DNA of 64,000 nucleotides, from contig NZ_JAWXVZ010000007.1 of assembly GCF_033843645.1 (NCBI RefSeq), positions 62,001 through 126,000 on the forward strand. The letters run 5' to 3'. Position numbers and translations under genes: made by a program. Under the pieces are notes generated by a model. That model saw only the letters and a program-made list of their open reading frames with translations, did no database searches and was not told the origin of the DNA. Shown one piece after another: positions 28,085 through 37,382 of this stretch; positions within the stretch are counted from its first letter, which is position 1; every line of letters begins with the position of its first letter. The stretch comes from Pseudovibrio zosterae (GTDB lineage: Bacteria > Pseudomonadota > Alphaproteobacteria > Rhizobiales > Stappiaceae).

Positions 28085-29863
28085 GTGACCGCAGAACTCC
28101 AGGAAACAGATTTGCCCGCCACCACAACCATAGATGGAAAGTGGTTTGAAACTCTCAGGTCTGAGGTTGCAGCGGGGCACCGACAACTGTTCATCAACCC
28201 GCACGCACATGGCGGACCAGATGCATTTGATGAAGCAGTTGAACAGTTGAAGCGCGAAGGTGAACTGGTCGATGTTTGGAGCTTTGCACCAAATCACGCT
28301 GCACCCTTTCAAGGACTTGCTGGACTGGTAGCCAAGTTCCTGCCCAGCTTGTCCAAGGAATGCGAAGGGCTTGTATCGGGCAAAGCTGCAGAGCTTACCG
28401 CTGTGAACTTGCATGTGACGCCGGAGGACCTGACGTTCATCGCAATGGACGCGCTAGCGCTTCCAGCTTCCGAACGCCGCCTTTCCCGTGAGAGTGAATA
28501 CACGTTTCGCATAACCAACGGCCTTGCGCGACTGGTCGTGGAAGGATTGGAGAAGACAGCTGCCTTTGCGGGCCAGAGACTCTGGATCTTTGTTCCTGAC
28601 GTAACGCAAATCGACAGGGTGAGCCTGCTGTCACTCAATCAGTTACTCCAGTTCGCCAGTCAGAAGATAATAGTGGTTTATGGCGGTCCCTCCTCATTGA
28701 ACGAACTGACGCGTTGGGGGACACAAGAGGTCTTGACAACTGAGCCAGCGTCAACCGACGAACGACGCAAGTTCCTCAAGTCATTCCTGTGCCACCACGA
28801 GCCAACGCCACTTGGCACCATGGAGCCCGAAGAAGGCCGGCCCAGCCCGCTTGCCCCACTCCTTCGTGATGTTGATAGGTTCAGCGAAGACAGTTTGTTC
28901 GAGGCCATTCAAGTTGGTCAGTATGATCTGGCGCTTTCTGTCTTGGAACATCCCGACTTTGAGCTCGAGGCAGAGACAAGGGCGCGGCTCTTGGGTCTGG
29001 CGCATGCCTACATCGGTAACTTTCAATTTGCTCAAGAGATCTATCACCGGGCCATGAGCCAGGCCAAAGACCCGGTCATGAAAGCCCGCTTTTGTGTGTA
29101 CACTTCGTTGCTCTCGGCAAAACGCCTCTCTGAATATGACAGGACGATTGCCCTGATCGATGAAGGCCTTGCGGCCTTAAAGGGTCATGGTGAGGCGGCG
29201 GCGTTGCTCGAAACTGGATGGTTGTTGAATGTTCGTGCGCTGGTAATGTTTCGCACCAAGCGGATCGAAGAAGCGGCTGCCATTTGCAGGGAAGCCATTG
29301 CAACCATCAAGCCTCTACAGGGCAGTGATGCACTTCACCTCAAAATCAACCTCATTTCCAACATGAGCATTCTGTTTGAGGCAGATGGCAACCTCCGTAA
29401 ATCTCTGGCGGTGTGGGAACGATTTGAAGCTTTCAACACGGGACCAGCTCGTGCGTTGTTTGCCAAGATCTACCACTTTCGGAAAGCTGGCCTGTTGTTC
29501 GGGCTTGGGCAAATCGACATGGCAATGGACCAGTACCTGGCATCCTGGCACGAGGCGCAGAGTATTCACGACACCTTCCACTCAGTGGTCATTGCTCAAA
29601 CCCTCGGCAAGGCGGAGTTCCAGAGGCGGCGGTTCGAAGCTGCTGCAATCTGGTTTGAGCGGGCTGAGACAGAAGCCAAACGATGCGCCGACCATGCAGC
29701 AGCGAACAAATCGGCCGCCGCACGCTCCTTAGCACTCAAAATGGCGGAAAGATCGCGTGACGATCCCTCTGAGGTCGCGATCTCTGACTGCGAGGAATGG
29801 CTCCACCGTGCCCCGGAAACCAAGCTGGGGCGCCCTTTCTACCTTTATCATATTGCTGCTTAA
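28085..29863 (+). CDS. TPR-repeat protein 1 of the peptide cluster
   Basis: A 592-residue cytosolic protein with a GTG start after AGGAGGAAG. Residues 1-270 have no family I recognise; it contains a stretch RLWIFVPDVTQIDRVSLLSL that looks like an ATPase-type strand, without a Walker A motif. Residues 290-560 are helical pairs typical of tetratricopeptide repeats, with the block HLKINLISNMSILFEADGNL (near 418-437). It is clearly related to the TPR protein at 37.4-39.3 kb, sharing HLKIN.LSNM, the following tryptophan helix and the final WFE repeat. Placed between LanB-like genes 1 and 2, it could be a scaffold or partner for them. Function unknown. Confidence 0.65.
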   Translation: MTAELQETDLPATTTIDGKWFETLRSEVAAGHRQLFINPHAHGGPDAFDEAVEQLKREGELVDVWSFAPNHAAPFQGLAGLVAKFLPSLSKECEGLVSGKAAELTAVNLHVTPEDLTFIAMDALALPASERRLSRESEYTFRITNGLARLVVEGLEKTAAFAGQRLWIFVPDVTQIDRVSLLSLNQLLQFASQKIIVVYGGPSSLNELTRWGTQEVLTTEPASTDERRKFLKSFLCHHEPTPLGTMEPEEGRPSPLAPLLRDVDRFSEDSLFEAIQVGQYDLALSVLEHPDFELEAETRARLLGLAHAYIGNFQFAQEIYHRAMSQAKDPVMKARFCVYTSLLSAKRLSEYDRTIALIDEGLAALKGHGEAAALLETGWLLNVRALVMFRTKRIEEAAAICREAIATIKPLQGSDALHLKINLISNMSILFEADGNLRKSLAVWERFEAFNTGPARALFAKIYHFRKAGLLFGLGQIDMAMDQYLASWHEAQSIHDTFHSVVIAQTLGKAEFQRRRFEAAAIWFERAETEAKRCADHAAANKSAAARSLALKMAERSRDDPSEVAISDCEEWLHRAPETKLGRPFYLYHIAA

Positions 29864-29867
29864 CGTC

Positions 29868-32333
29868 ATGAAATCACAAGATTCCCATTGGCAGATCATA
29901 CCCGACATGGTGGTGCGTCACGCAGGTTTCGCTTTCGACCGCCTGACAGCTCTTCGCATGAACAAGACAGCTAATGAGCTGGACGTTCTTGTTGCGCTTG
30001 AACTTGAGAGGGAGCAACTGAAAGCCAAATTGCTGGCAACGGGTTTTGTCTCCGCTGTTGATCGGGTGAAAAACGACAAGGCAGAGTTAAAACGGCTCTC
30101 GCGCGCCAGAACAAAGGTGGGACGAGGTACATTCGATCGCATGGCATTGGCTGCGTGGGGAGATAGCCAGTCAGATCAGGATTTTGCTGAACAACTATCG
30201 GCGTTTGCACAGCTGACGGAACAAATTCGTGATGCTGAAAAGATATCGCAGGATGCGTTCGAAAGTGAAAGGCCACTGACCACACAAACAATTCGTCAGC
30301 TCTATGCAGAAGATCCTTGGTTGGCAGAAGCAATCTACATATCCAACCCGGACCTCTACGAGAAATCGTTCAAGCGGTTTGTTGAAGGGCGGGAACGCCG
30401 AAAGGCACAAGAGCGACGCCTTGCTCTTTATCTCCATCGCTTTTGCGCGAAAAACGAAACGGCAAGCTTTTTTGGCCCGATGAACTATGGCGTTTTCAAC
30501 GCGGACCATAAAGAGCCTGTCCGTATACGGAAAAACGGCAAAAAACTGAGTGAACGCCGCGTTTACTATTCGTTCTGGATGGTGGAGGCGCTGGCTAAAA
30601 CCATTGCAGCCGATCCAAAGGTATCGGCAGGCTTGCCTGTGCGGCTTCACCCCTTGCTGGTTCTACAGACCGAGGGAGACGCTCCAAGCGCCTCGTTCGC
30701 CGGAACACCGTTAAAGTTGCCAGCTAGGGTGCTTGAGGCTTTTCAGCAAGTCGAGACTTGTTCCAGCTTAGAGGAGCTGCGCAAGGCCATTGGCGATGAA
30801 CGGCTTTTGGACAAGATACTCGGTCGATTTGTGCTGGCTGAGATATCGCTGCCCTCAACTGTGTTCAATCCAATGGCAACGCTCGAACAAATGCTGCTCG
30901 AAATGCCATTGGAGAGCGGTGCTCAGGAAACATGGCTCCCTGTACTCAGCCATTTCAACGTTGAGTTGGAACGCCTCGCTGACGCTGATGTGGACACCCG
31001 CGCGCAAATCACGCGAGAGATTGAACAATTTTTTACAAAAGTGACCGGTGTGGAGGCGCGGCGAAAGGGTGGAGAAACCTATGCCGACCGCACATTGATG
31101 TATGAAGAATGCAGCGGTACGCTCGATGAGTTCTCATTCAATACGTCGTTCACAGAACAGATGATGGAACGCTTGCAGCCCGTGCTCAAGCTGCTCACGA
31201 TCTACGGACATGTAGGGCACCGGTCAAATTTGGAGCGTGCGCGGCTGGCGTTCGATCAGATTGCGGCAGGGCGCACTCGCATTCCGTATCTGGAGTTCAT
31301 TTCAGGCATTGATGCCCTGGAGAATAGTGGTGCCTTACCCGATGCCGGTGCCGAAGTGCGGGGTTTCTTGGCCCAACTGAGCGCGCTGGTTAAAGAGCGG
31401 CAGCAGGACGGCGTTTCGCGGCTGAGGGCTGAAGACTTTACCCAGTTTGAGCATCTGGATACGGGATTGGCGGTTCACACTTCTCCGGATCTCATGCTGT
31501 GCGCCCCAACGCAACAGGACCTGAGCGATGGTCGCTATCAGATCGTTATGGGGGAAGTGCACCAGTTCCTCGCAATGTGGGGGTCGCAGTTCCTGTTTCA
31601 TCATGATGCCAAAAGCGTGCGCCGTAGGGTCGAAGATCGCATAGGCCAACTGGATGGGTATGGCAATCTTGCGACGGTTCTCAATGCACGTCGGCATAAA
31701 GGCCTGATCAACGATGGTTTCCCCGGGACCTTCATTGAACTGACCGGATTAGCAGGAGAGGGTACGGATCGGGTGGCGATCCGCGACCTGGATGTGGTAC
31801 GCACCGCTGAAACAACGGAACCAGTATTGCACTTGGTCAGCCGTAAAGATGGACGACAGTTCAACCTTTATCATGCTGGGGATGATAAACTTCACCTGTG
31901 GGCGTTCTCGGTTCCACCGCTTGCTGCACCGCCCGTTCGTTTTGAAGGGTATACGCCGCGCATCCTAGTTGGAAATGTCGTTTTTCAGCGGGCCCGCTGG
32001 GAGGTAACCCGCAAGGAGTTGCTCGACAATCTGCACGAGCCCAACGAGTTGCAGATCATGCTCGCATTGCGGCGCGTTTGCCGACGGAATGGCATCCCAA
32101 ATCTCAGTTTTGTTCGCGTGCCATCCGAGAAAAAGCCCTTGTTCCTTGATCTTGATAATGTGAACGCATGCTCCAGCGTAATTCAGGCGCTTGGGAAGGA
32201 TGAACGCCTTACATTTGTTGAAATGCTCCCCAACGACAAGGATCTGTGGCTTTCAGACGCCGAGGGGAGCTACAGCGTAGAGATCCGCGGCACATGCGTC
32301 CGCCCTCGTGTTGAGACGGGGATTGCCTCATGA
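29868..32333 (+). CDS. Short LanB-like protein 2 (putative PEARL)
   Basis: An 821-residue LanB-like protein. The ATG at 29868 lies 4 bases after the TPR gene; a longer frame upstream only reads through that gene. Blocks: VVRHAGFAFDRL (15-26), LYLHRFCAKNETASFFGPMN (187-206), YADRTLMYEE, TSPDLMLC, VMGEVHQFLAMWG (about 31546-31584), YTPRILVGNVVFQRARW, KPLFLDL and EMLPNDKDLWL. It lacks the C-terminal elimination domain of full-length lantibiotic dehydratases. It overlaps gene 3 by 4 bases. The amino acid or tRNA used cannot be told by eye. Confidence 0.83.
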   Translation: MKSQDSHWQIIPDMVVRHAGFAFDRLTALRMNKTANELDVLVALELEREQLKAKLLATGFVSAVDRVKNDKAELKRLSRARTKVGRGTFDRMALAAWGDSQSDQDFAEQLSAFAQLTEQIRDAEKISQDAFESERPLTTQTIRQLYAEDPWLAEAIYISNPDLYEKSFKRFVEGRERRKAQERRLALYLHRFCAKNETASFFGPMNYGVFNADHKEPVRIRKNGKKLSERRVYYSFWMVEALAKTIAADPKVSAGLPVRLHPLLVLQTEGDAPSASFAGTPLKLPARVLEAFQQVETCSSLEELRKAIGDERLLDKILGRFVLAEISLPSTVFNPMATLEQMLLEMPLESGAQETWLPVLSHFNVELERLADADVDTRAQITREIEQFFTKVTGVEARRKGGETYADRTLMYEECSGTLDEFSFNTSFTEQMMERLQPVLKLLTIYGHVGHRSNLERARLAFDQIAAGRTRIPYLEFISGIDALENSGALPDAGAEVRGFLAQLSALVKERQQDGVSRLRAEDFTQFEHLDTGLAVHTSPDLMLCAPTQQDLSDGRYQIVMGEVHQFLAMWGSQFLFHHDAKSVRRRVEDRIGQLDGYGNLATVLNARRHKGLINDGFPGTFIELTGLAGEGTDRVAIRDLDVVRTAETTEPVLHLVSRKDGRQFNLYHAGDDKLHLWAFSVPPLAAPPVRFEGYTPRILVGNVVFQRARWEVTRKELLDNLHEPNELQIMLALRRVCRRNGIPNLSFVRVPSEKKPLFLDLDNVNACSSVIQALGKDERLTFVEMLPNDKDLWLSDAEGSYSVEIRGTCVRPRVETGIAS

Positions 32334-34885
32334 GCGTGATCCTTGACACCTCATCAGCCGATGGAGAGACGGCCCATCGACATACCACCTCTGCGCCTGA
32401 GCTTGTGCATCTCAGCCCGCAATGTGAGATTTGGCGGCCTTTCGTTCTGCGTTCAGCAGGTTTTCCGTTCGATCTCTTGAACCGTATTTCGCTTGATGAA
32501 GATACGATAGAGCAGATTGATCTTCTGGATCGCCATGAAATGGAGCTTAATGAGGCGCAGCAGGACCTCAAGGTCCGCTTGTTACCCGAGTTGTTGGATG
32601 TTCTGAAGTCCGGGTCAACTGATAGGGCTCGTCCCTTGCGCAAAGACCTCAATCGTCTGAACAAGCAGGCACAACGTGGTGAACCGCTGCAAGGAGTTGA
32701 GGGGCTCAGCGAAGCATTAGCCGCAGAGTACGGCACGGATGCAGGATTAAGTGCCTGGGCCAAAAACTATGGGGCACTGCAAAATGCCCTGCGGCCGCTC
32801 CAACGCAGCACGACTTCAGCTTTCGAGAGTGCGTTTGCCGACAGCCGTCGTGCGTTATGGGATCAGGCTTCTCAATCAGATTTCACGCAAGCCGTCTTTC
32901 TCTCGAATGCAAATTTGGCTGACTTGTTTACTCGGCTGAAGTGCCCTGAAGGCAATGAAAGAAACACCAAAGTGCGTCAACGCGAGAACACGCTTTGGAT
33001 GTATCTGCAGCGCTTTGCTTCAAAGAATGAGACCAACAGCTTCTTTGGCCCACTCAACTACGGCCGTATCGACCAAAATGCAGATAACGCGCCTGCACTC
33101 GACTTGAGCTATCAGGCCAAACGCCGGGTCGCCTATGCCGCAGAATGGTTGGTCGCAGAGATTCTTGACAAGATCTCGAAGGAGCCGGATCTGAAGGCAA
33201 TCCTGCCTGTTGTGTTACAGGGACCAAGGCGACGCCACCGGGAAACCGATTGGATCCACGAAGGCTTGTCGCAGCGAAAACTGGCGCAAGTACTCGGCAC
33301 GAGCGAGGCATTTGTCGAACAGCGCCTTGCGCCGCTTGTTGAGCAAGGCTTCGCCGCGCGAAGATTGACCGTTCCCTCGGCAAGGGTCGACCAGCTGAGC
33401 GCGCTTATCGAAGCGCTCTTGGCCTTAGAGCCTGCGACTACGGCTGAAACCAGAGTGAGGGCGGATTGGCTGGCTTTCGCGTACCAGATCAACGATGCCC
33501 GTATGGCCTTTGCTGAGGCGGACGAAGCGCAAAAACGGGATCTGATGGAGCGCGCAGAACGGCTTTTTTCTCACAAGCTAGGGGGCGCAGCACGGCGCAA
33601 TGAAGGGCGCATGTTCCGCACCCGCCAACTGTTCTATGAAGAGGGATTTGGCGGCGCAAACTTGCATCTTGCGCAAAGCGCCTTGGATCCTATCACCGAA
33701 GACCTAGAAGCACTGGCGCTGGCCTGCAGGGTCAACACACACTGGCTGCACAAGATCCACATGGCACGGTCCATGGCACAATATGACCTCTGGTTTCCGG
33801 GACGTGAACGGGTGCGTTTTGATCAGGTTGCCAAGAGGATGATGCGTGTTGATGCCGGGGAGGCAGAGGCCGCGCTGATCAGTGACGAGACACGCGCCCT
33901 CGTGAGGGCCCATGACGGTTTCAGGGCAAACTGGTTTGAAATTCTGGAACGGGTAAGTGCCACAGAAGAGTGGCCGCGAGATCTGCAGCAACAGCTAGCA
34001 AGCGATCTGGAGCTTGATCCTGTGTGGTTCATGTCACCGGACCTTCTTATTGCCGAAAGTCTGGCAGGTGGCGAGCGACAACTTCAATGGGTTCTGGGTG
34101 AAGTACACCATGGCATCACCATGGATGGTTGGATGTTGGCTCTTCATCAATCCCATGATGAACTGCGTGGCCAGCTTGATGCCATTGTTCAAGAGCGAGC
34201 GGGGCAAGATGAAAGGCTGGCAGCCAATCTTGTATTGGCGCGGCACATGAAGACTTCGCCGCAAGTCTACCCCGCATTGAATGTTGAGTTGACTGGAACC
34301 GCGCCCAACCGAACATCCGCCAAGTCCTTGGGGTTGGCAGATCTTCACGTAAAACGGGAGCGAGAACGTCTGATATTGCTCGATCCCCAAAGCCAGCGCG
34401 AGGTCAGTTTCCTGCCGCCAGCATTCGGTTTCGATCCAATGGCATACAGGCCGTTCGAGCTGTTTTCCTACCCAATTTTGCGTCTGCCTGAGCCACTGCC
34501 TTCTGAGAGGGATTTCTCGCCACGACTGGGACGTCACGCTTTTATCTTCAAGCGGGCGGAATGGACGATCGCCGCCCATGATTTGGCGCAGGTCAAGGCA
34601 CACAAGGCTTTGATGGAGCGCTTTCGTGCCATGCGCCAGTTGGCGTCAGAGCGTTTCATTTCGCAGTTCAGTTTTGTCAAAATTGAAAGCGAACCCAAAC
34701 CAATTCTGATGGACCTTGAGAACCCATTGTCTGTAGAGGCTGTGCTCGGTGCGGCCCGTGGTGACGGTGCATTGCGCCTGAGCGAAATGCTGCCAGATGG
34801 TGACCGCCTTTGGTTCAGCGGCACGGATGGCAGGTCCTACACCAGCGAACTGCGGATGCTGATGGTGGGAGGAGCCAGCTCATGA
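32330..34885 (+). CDS. Short LanB-like protein 3 (putative PEARL)
   Basis: An 851-residue paralogue, the longest of the four because of a 30-residue N-terminal extension before FVLRSAGFPFDLL (38-50). Blocks: MYLQRFASKNETNSFFGPLN (224-243), an altered FRTRQLFYEE (the usual DR before the YEE is TR here), FMSPDLLIAE, VLGEVHHGITMDGW, FSPRLGRHAFIFKRAEW, KPILMDLENP and EMLPDGDRLWF. The TR replacement and the weaker 'PRI' block suggest a changed active site or different aminoacyl partner. Coupled by ATGA overlaps on both sides. Confidence 0.83.
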   Translation: MSVILDTSSADGETAHRHTTSAPELVHLSPQCEIWRPFVLRSAGFPFDLLNRISLDEDTIEQIDLLDRHEMELNEAQQDLKVRLLPELLDVLKSGSTDRARPLRKDLNRLNKQAQRGEPLQGVEGLSEALAAEYGTDAGLSAWAKNYGALQNALRPLQRSTTSAFESAFADSRRALWDQASQSDFTQAVFLSNANLADLFTRLKCPEGNERNTKVRQRENTLWMYLQRFASKNETNSFFGPLNYGRIDQNADNAPALDLSYQAKRRVAYAAEWLVAEILDKISKEPDLKAILPVVLQGPRRRHRETDWIHEGLSQRKLAQVLGTSEAFVEQRLAPLVEQGFAARRLTVPSARVDQLSALIEALLALEPATTAETRVRADWLAFAYQINDARMAFAEADEAQKRDLMERAERLFSHKLGGAARRNEGRMFRTRQLFYEEGFGGANLHLAQSALDPITEDLEALALACRVNTHWLHKIHMARSMAQYDLWFPGRERVRFDQVAKRMMRVDAGEAEAALISDETRALVRAHDGFRANWFEILERVSATEEWPRDLQQQLASDLELDPVWFMSPDLLIAESLAGGERQLQWVLGEVHHGITMDGWMLALHQSHDELRGQLDAIVQERAGQDERLAANLVLARHMKTSPQVYPALNVELTGTAPNRTSAKSLGLADLHVKRERERLILLDPQSQREVSFLPPAFGFDPMAYRPFELFSYPILRLPEPLPSERDFSPRLGRHAFIFKRAEWTIAAHDLAQVKAHKALMERFRAMRQLASERFISQFSFVKIESEPKPILMDLENPLSVEAVLGAARGDGALRLSEMLPDGDRLWFSGTDGRSYTSELRMLMVGGASS

Positions 34886-37365
34886 GAAAATGGAAGCTTG
34901 CACCGCATTTCCTGATCCGCTCTGCCGGGTTTCCGCTCGAACTTCTTCAAGGTCTGAACTGCTGCCAGACCGCACAGATGGTTGATCGATTGCTGAAGGA
35001 AGAACGGCGCCTGGAGCTGCTTGCACAAGAGATGGCTTCAAGGTGGATGGAGCTTCCCAAATTGCCCGGCCTCAAGCGAAAGAGTTTGTTCAAGTCACTT
35101 GGGGGCAAGGCCGCGTTCTCCCAAGAACGACTTGAGCTGGCAGCGGCCGAGCCTACGCTCAAGGCGGATATGGTTGCCTGGAATGAAGCCCTCTCAGCGC
35201 TGCCCCCACTTCAACAGGAAGTAGAGCAGACATTGCGGCGGGAATTGCTGGCCGCACGCCAGCACTTGACGAACGCGTTTGACGATCCGCTGCTTCACGA
35301 GGCTGTGTTCCTCTCAAGTCCCAGCATGTACAAGAACGGGCTTGCAAACCTGTCAGCACCGGCGGCAGAACGCACCAGCGCTGTCCGCCGACAGGAGCGG
35401 CAACTTGCATTGTACCTGCAACGGTTTACCGCAAAAAACGAGACGACCAGCTTTTTCGGGCCGATCAACTACGGCAAGGTACTTCATCACGCCAGCCCCG
35501 AGGAGGCAGAGACTTGGCCAATCCGCTACTCACTCTCCGCTGAAGGGGTGAAACGCAAGGCCTTTATGGCTTTTTGGGCCGTCAAGGCGTTGGCGACAAC
35601 GATTGCCACCCATCCAAGGGTACGCACTGAGTTGAAGCCGGTGTTGGTGACGGGATGCAAGGTGCGAGAGGATGGTACGCTCTGGATAGCGGCAGCAAAC
35701 CGGAGCGTAAAGCTCTCCAGGCAACAACGTGAGATACTGCGTTGTCTCAACAAGGGCCGGTCATTTGGTGAGCTGGCACGGGAAGCTGGCCACTGTCCAG
35801 AGGCTCTGGAGGACGTACTACGGCCCTTTATGGAAAAACGTCTGGTTGAGATGGGCATCCATGTGCCAATGCAGGAAGCGGATGCTCTGCAATGGCTGAA
35901 AGACTGGCTAGACGCACTTAACATTGACGATGAACAGATCAGCATCTGGCGAGACTTGTTGGGTATGCTTTGCCGAAAAAAGGCACTCTATCCCCTTGCC
36001 GATGCGCCACAAAAACAGGCTCTCTTGAAAGAAGCAAACGAGCTGTTCACCAAGTTCACGGGGCAGGAGTCAAGCCGAAATCAAGGTTCCATCTACGCAG
36101 ATAGGTTTCTGCTCTATGAAGAGGGTGTGGGGCCTCTTGAACATGGCGAAATGACCTCGGCGTTTGCAGAAAAAATGACGGCAAACCTAGCTCCCTTACT
36201 CGATATCTGGGCTTTGGCTGGCCAGCAGCGCTCAGCGTTTTTGAAAACGCTTGGCAAACAGATTTATCAATCGCTCTACGGTGAAAGCACGGCCCAGGTT
36301 CCTTTTGCCAAATTCATGCGGGATGTGCTGGGCCATGAAAAGCTGAAAGAGTGGGAGAGTGAGGCCGCTTCCTTTCGGTCAGCGGTTGCGCAACACCTCA
36401 CAAATGAGGAGCTCCTTGAGCGCCTTGGGGATCGATACAAAGAAGACGGTATCGAAGTGCTGAAAGTGCCGGGATCCAGTTTGGTCGCGGCAGCTAAGCA
36501 GCTTGCTGACCAGCAGCAGCATGATCAAACGCCTCTGATCTGTTCACCGGACATAATGATCGCCAAAACACCAGCAGGTACTCCGCGCATGGTTTTGGGG
36601 GAGGTGCATGATACAGCCATGGTGTGGGGATGGGCACTCGGCCTGCATCCTCAGCACCCCAAACCGCAAGAGGAAATGTGGGCTTTTCTGGCGCCAATAA
36701 GCGGCCCGAATTGCGCAAACATTGCCGGATCTACTCGGCTGAAAATCACACCATTTCGGTATCCCGGAGTGACCATTCCTGTATCTGCCGGAGCCGATAC
36801 AGATGGCGTTGAAACTATCGACCTTTCCGAGGTTTGGGTGAGGGTACAGCATGACGGCCTTGCATTGATGCACGACGCGAGTGAGGTCCCGCTCGCCCTC
36901 TTTAATGGGGAGCTGTCTTCTTTATTGCATCAAATCTTTGCGCTGCCACGCGTGGTACCTTTCACCATTTCGTTCGGCGCGTTTACGCCTCGCATTGAAG
37001 TGGATGAGATCGTTCTGCAGCGGGCGCGCTGGATCCTTGATCGCACCGAGTTGGGGCTGGATAGCGGTAGTGGAGGCGATACCAGTGCCTTGATGACAGG
37101 TGTGCGCCGCGCGCAGCTGAAAGCCGCGCTGCCAGAACAAGTCTTTGCGAAAATTCCCGGTCAGCCCAAACCGGTCATGGTCGATTTCCGCAGCCCTTTA
37201 AGTCTGGAGTATCTGGAGGCGCTAATGCCGTCAGAAGGACACGCGGTGCTCACCGAGATGATGCCGGATGACAACGGACTCTGGCTTGATGTGGGAACAG
37301 GCAAGCCCCATACCGCCGAAATTCGCTGCACCTATGCCGCTGTTGCAGAGCAGGAAGCCTCTTGA
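34882..37365 (+). CDS. Short LanB-like protein 4 (putative PEARL)
   Basis: An 827-residue paralogue, starting at the ATG overlapping the stop of gene 3. Blocks: FLIRSAGFPLELL (10-22), LYLQRFTAKNETTSFFGPIN (177-196), YADRFLLYEE, ICSPDIMIAK, VLGEVHDTAMVWGW (about 36592-36633), FTPRIEVDEIVLQRARW, KPVMVDF and EMMPDDNGLWL. It keeps every shared block in consensus form. No elimination domain and no cyclase gene accompany it. Together with genes 2 and 3 it forms an uninterrupted tandem array, pointing to duplication followed by specialisation. Confidence 0.84.
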   Translation: MRKWKLAPHFLIRSAGFPLELLQGLNCCQTAQMVDRLLKEERRLELLAQEMASRWMELPKLPGLKRKSLFKSLGGKAAFSQERLELAAAEPTLKADMVAWNEALSALPPLQQEVEQTLRRELLAARQHLTNAFDDPLLHEAVFLSSPSMYKNGLANLSAPAAERTSAVRRQERQLALYLQRFTAKNETTSFFGPINYGKVLHHASPEEAETWPIRYSLSAEGVKRKAFMAFWAVKALATTIATHPRVRTELKPVLVTGCKVREDGTLWIAAANRSVKLSRQQREILRCLNKGRSFGELAREAGHCPEALEDVLRPFMEKRLVEMGIHVPMQEADALQWLKDWLDALNIDDEQISIWRDLLGMLCRKKALYPLADAPQKQALLKEANELFTKFTGQESSRNQGSIYADRFLLYEEGVGPLEHGEMTSAFAEKMTANLAPLLDIWALAGQQRSAFLKTLGKQIYQSLYGESTAQVPFAKFMRDVLGHEKLKEWESEAASFRSAVAQHLTNEELLERLGDRYKEDGIEVLKVPGSSLVAAAKQLADQQQHDQTPLICSPDIMIAKTPAGTPRMVLGEVHDTAMVWGWALGLHPQHPKPQEEMWAFLAPISGPNCANIAGSTRLKITPFRYPGVTIPVSAGADTDGVETIDLSEVWVRVQHDGLALMHDASEVPLALFNGELSSLLHQIFALPRVVPFTISFGAFTPRIEVDEIVLQRARWILDRTELGLDSGSGGDTSALMTGVRRAQLKAALPEQVFAKIPGQPKPVMVDFRSPLSLEYLEALMPSEGHAVLTEMMPDDNGLWLDVGTGKPHTAEIRCTYAAVAEQEAS

Positions 37366-37382
37366 CAAAATTGGAGCCAAGC

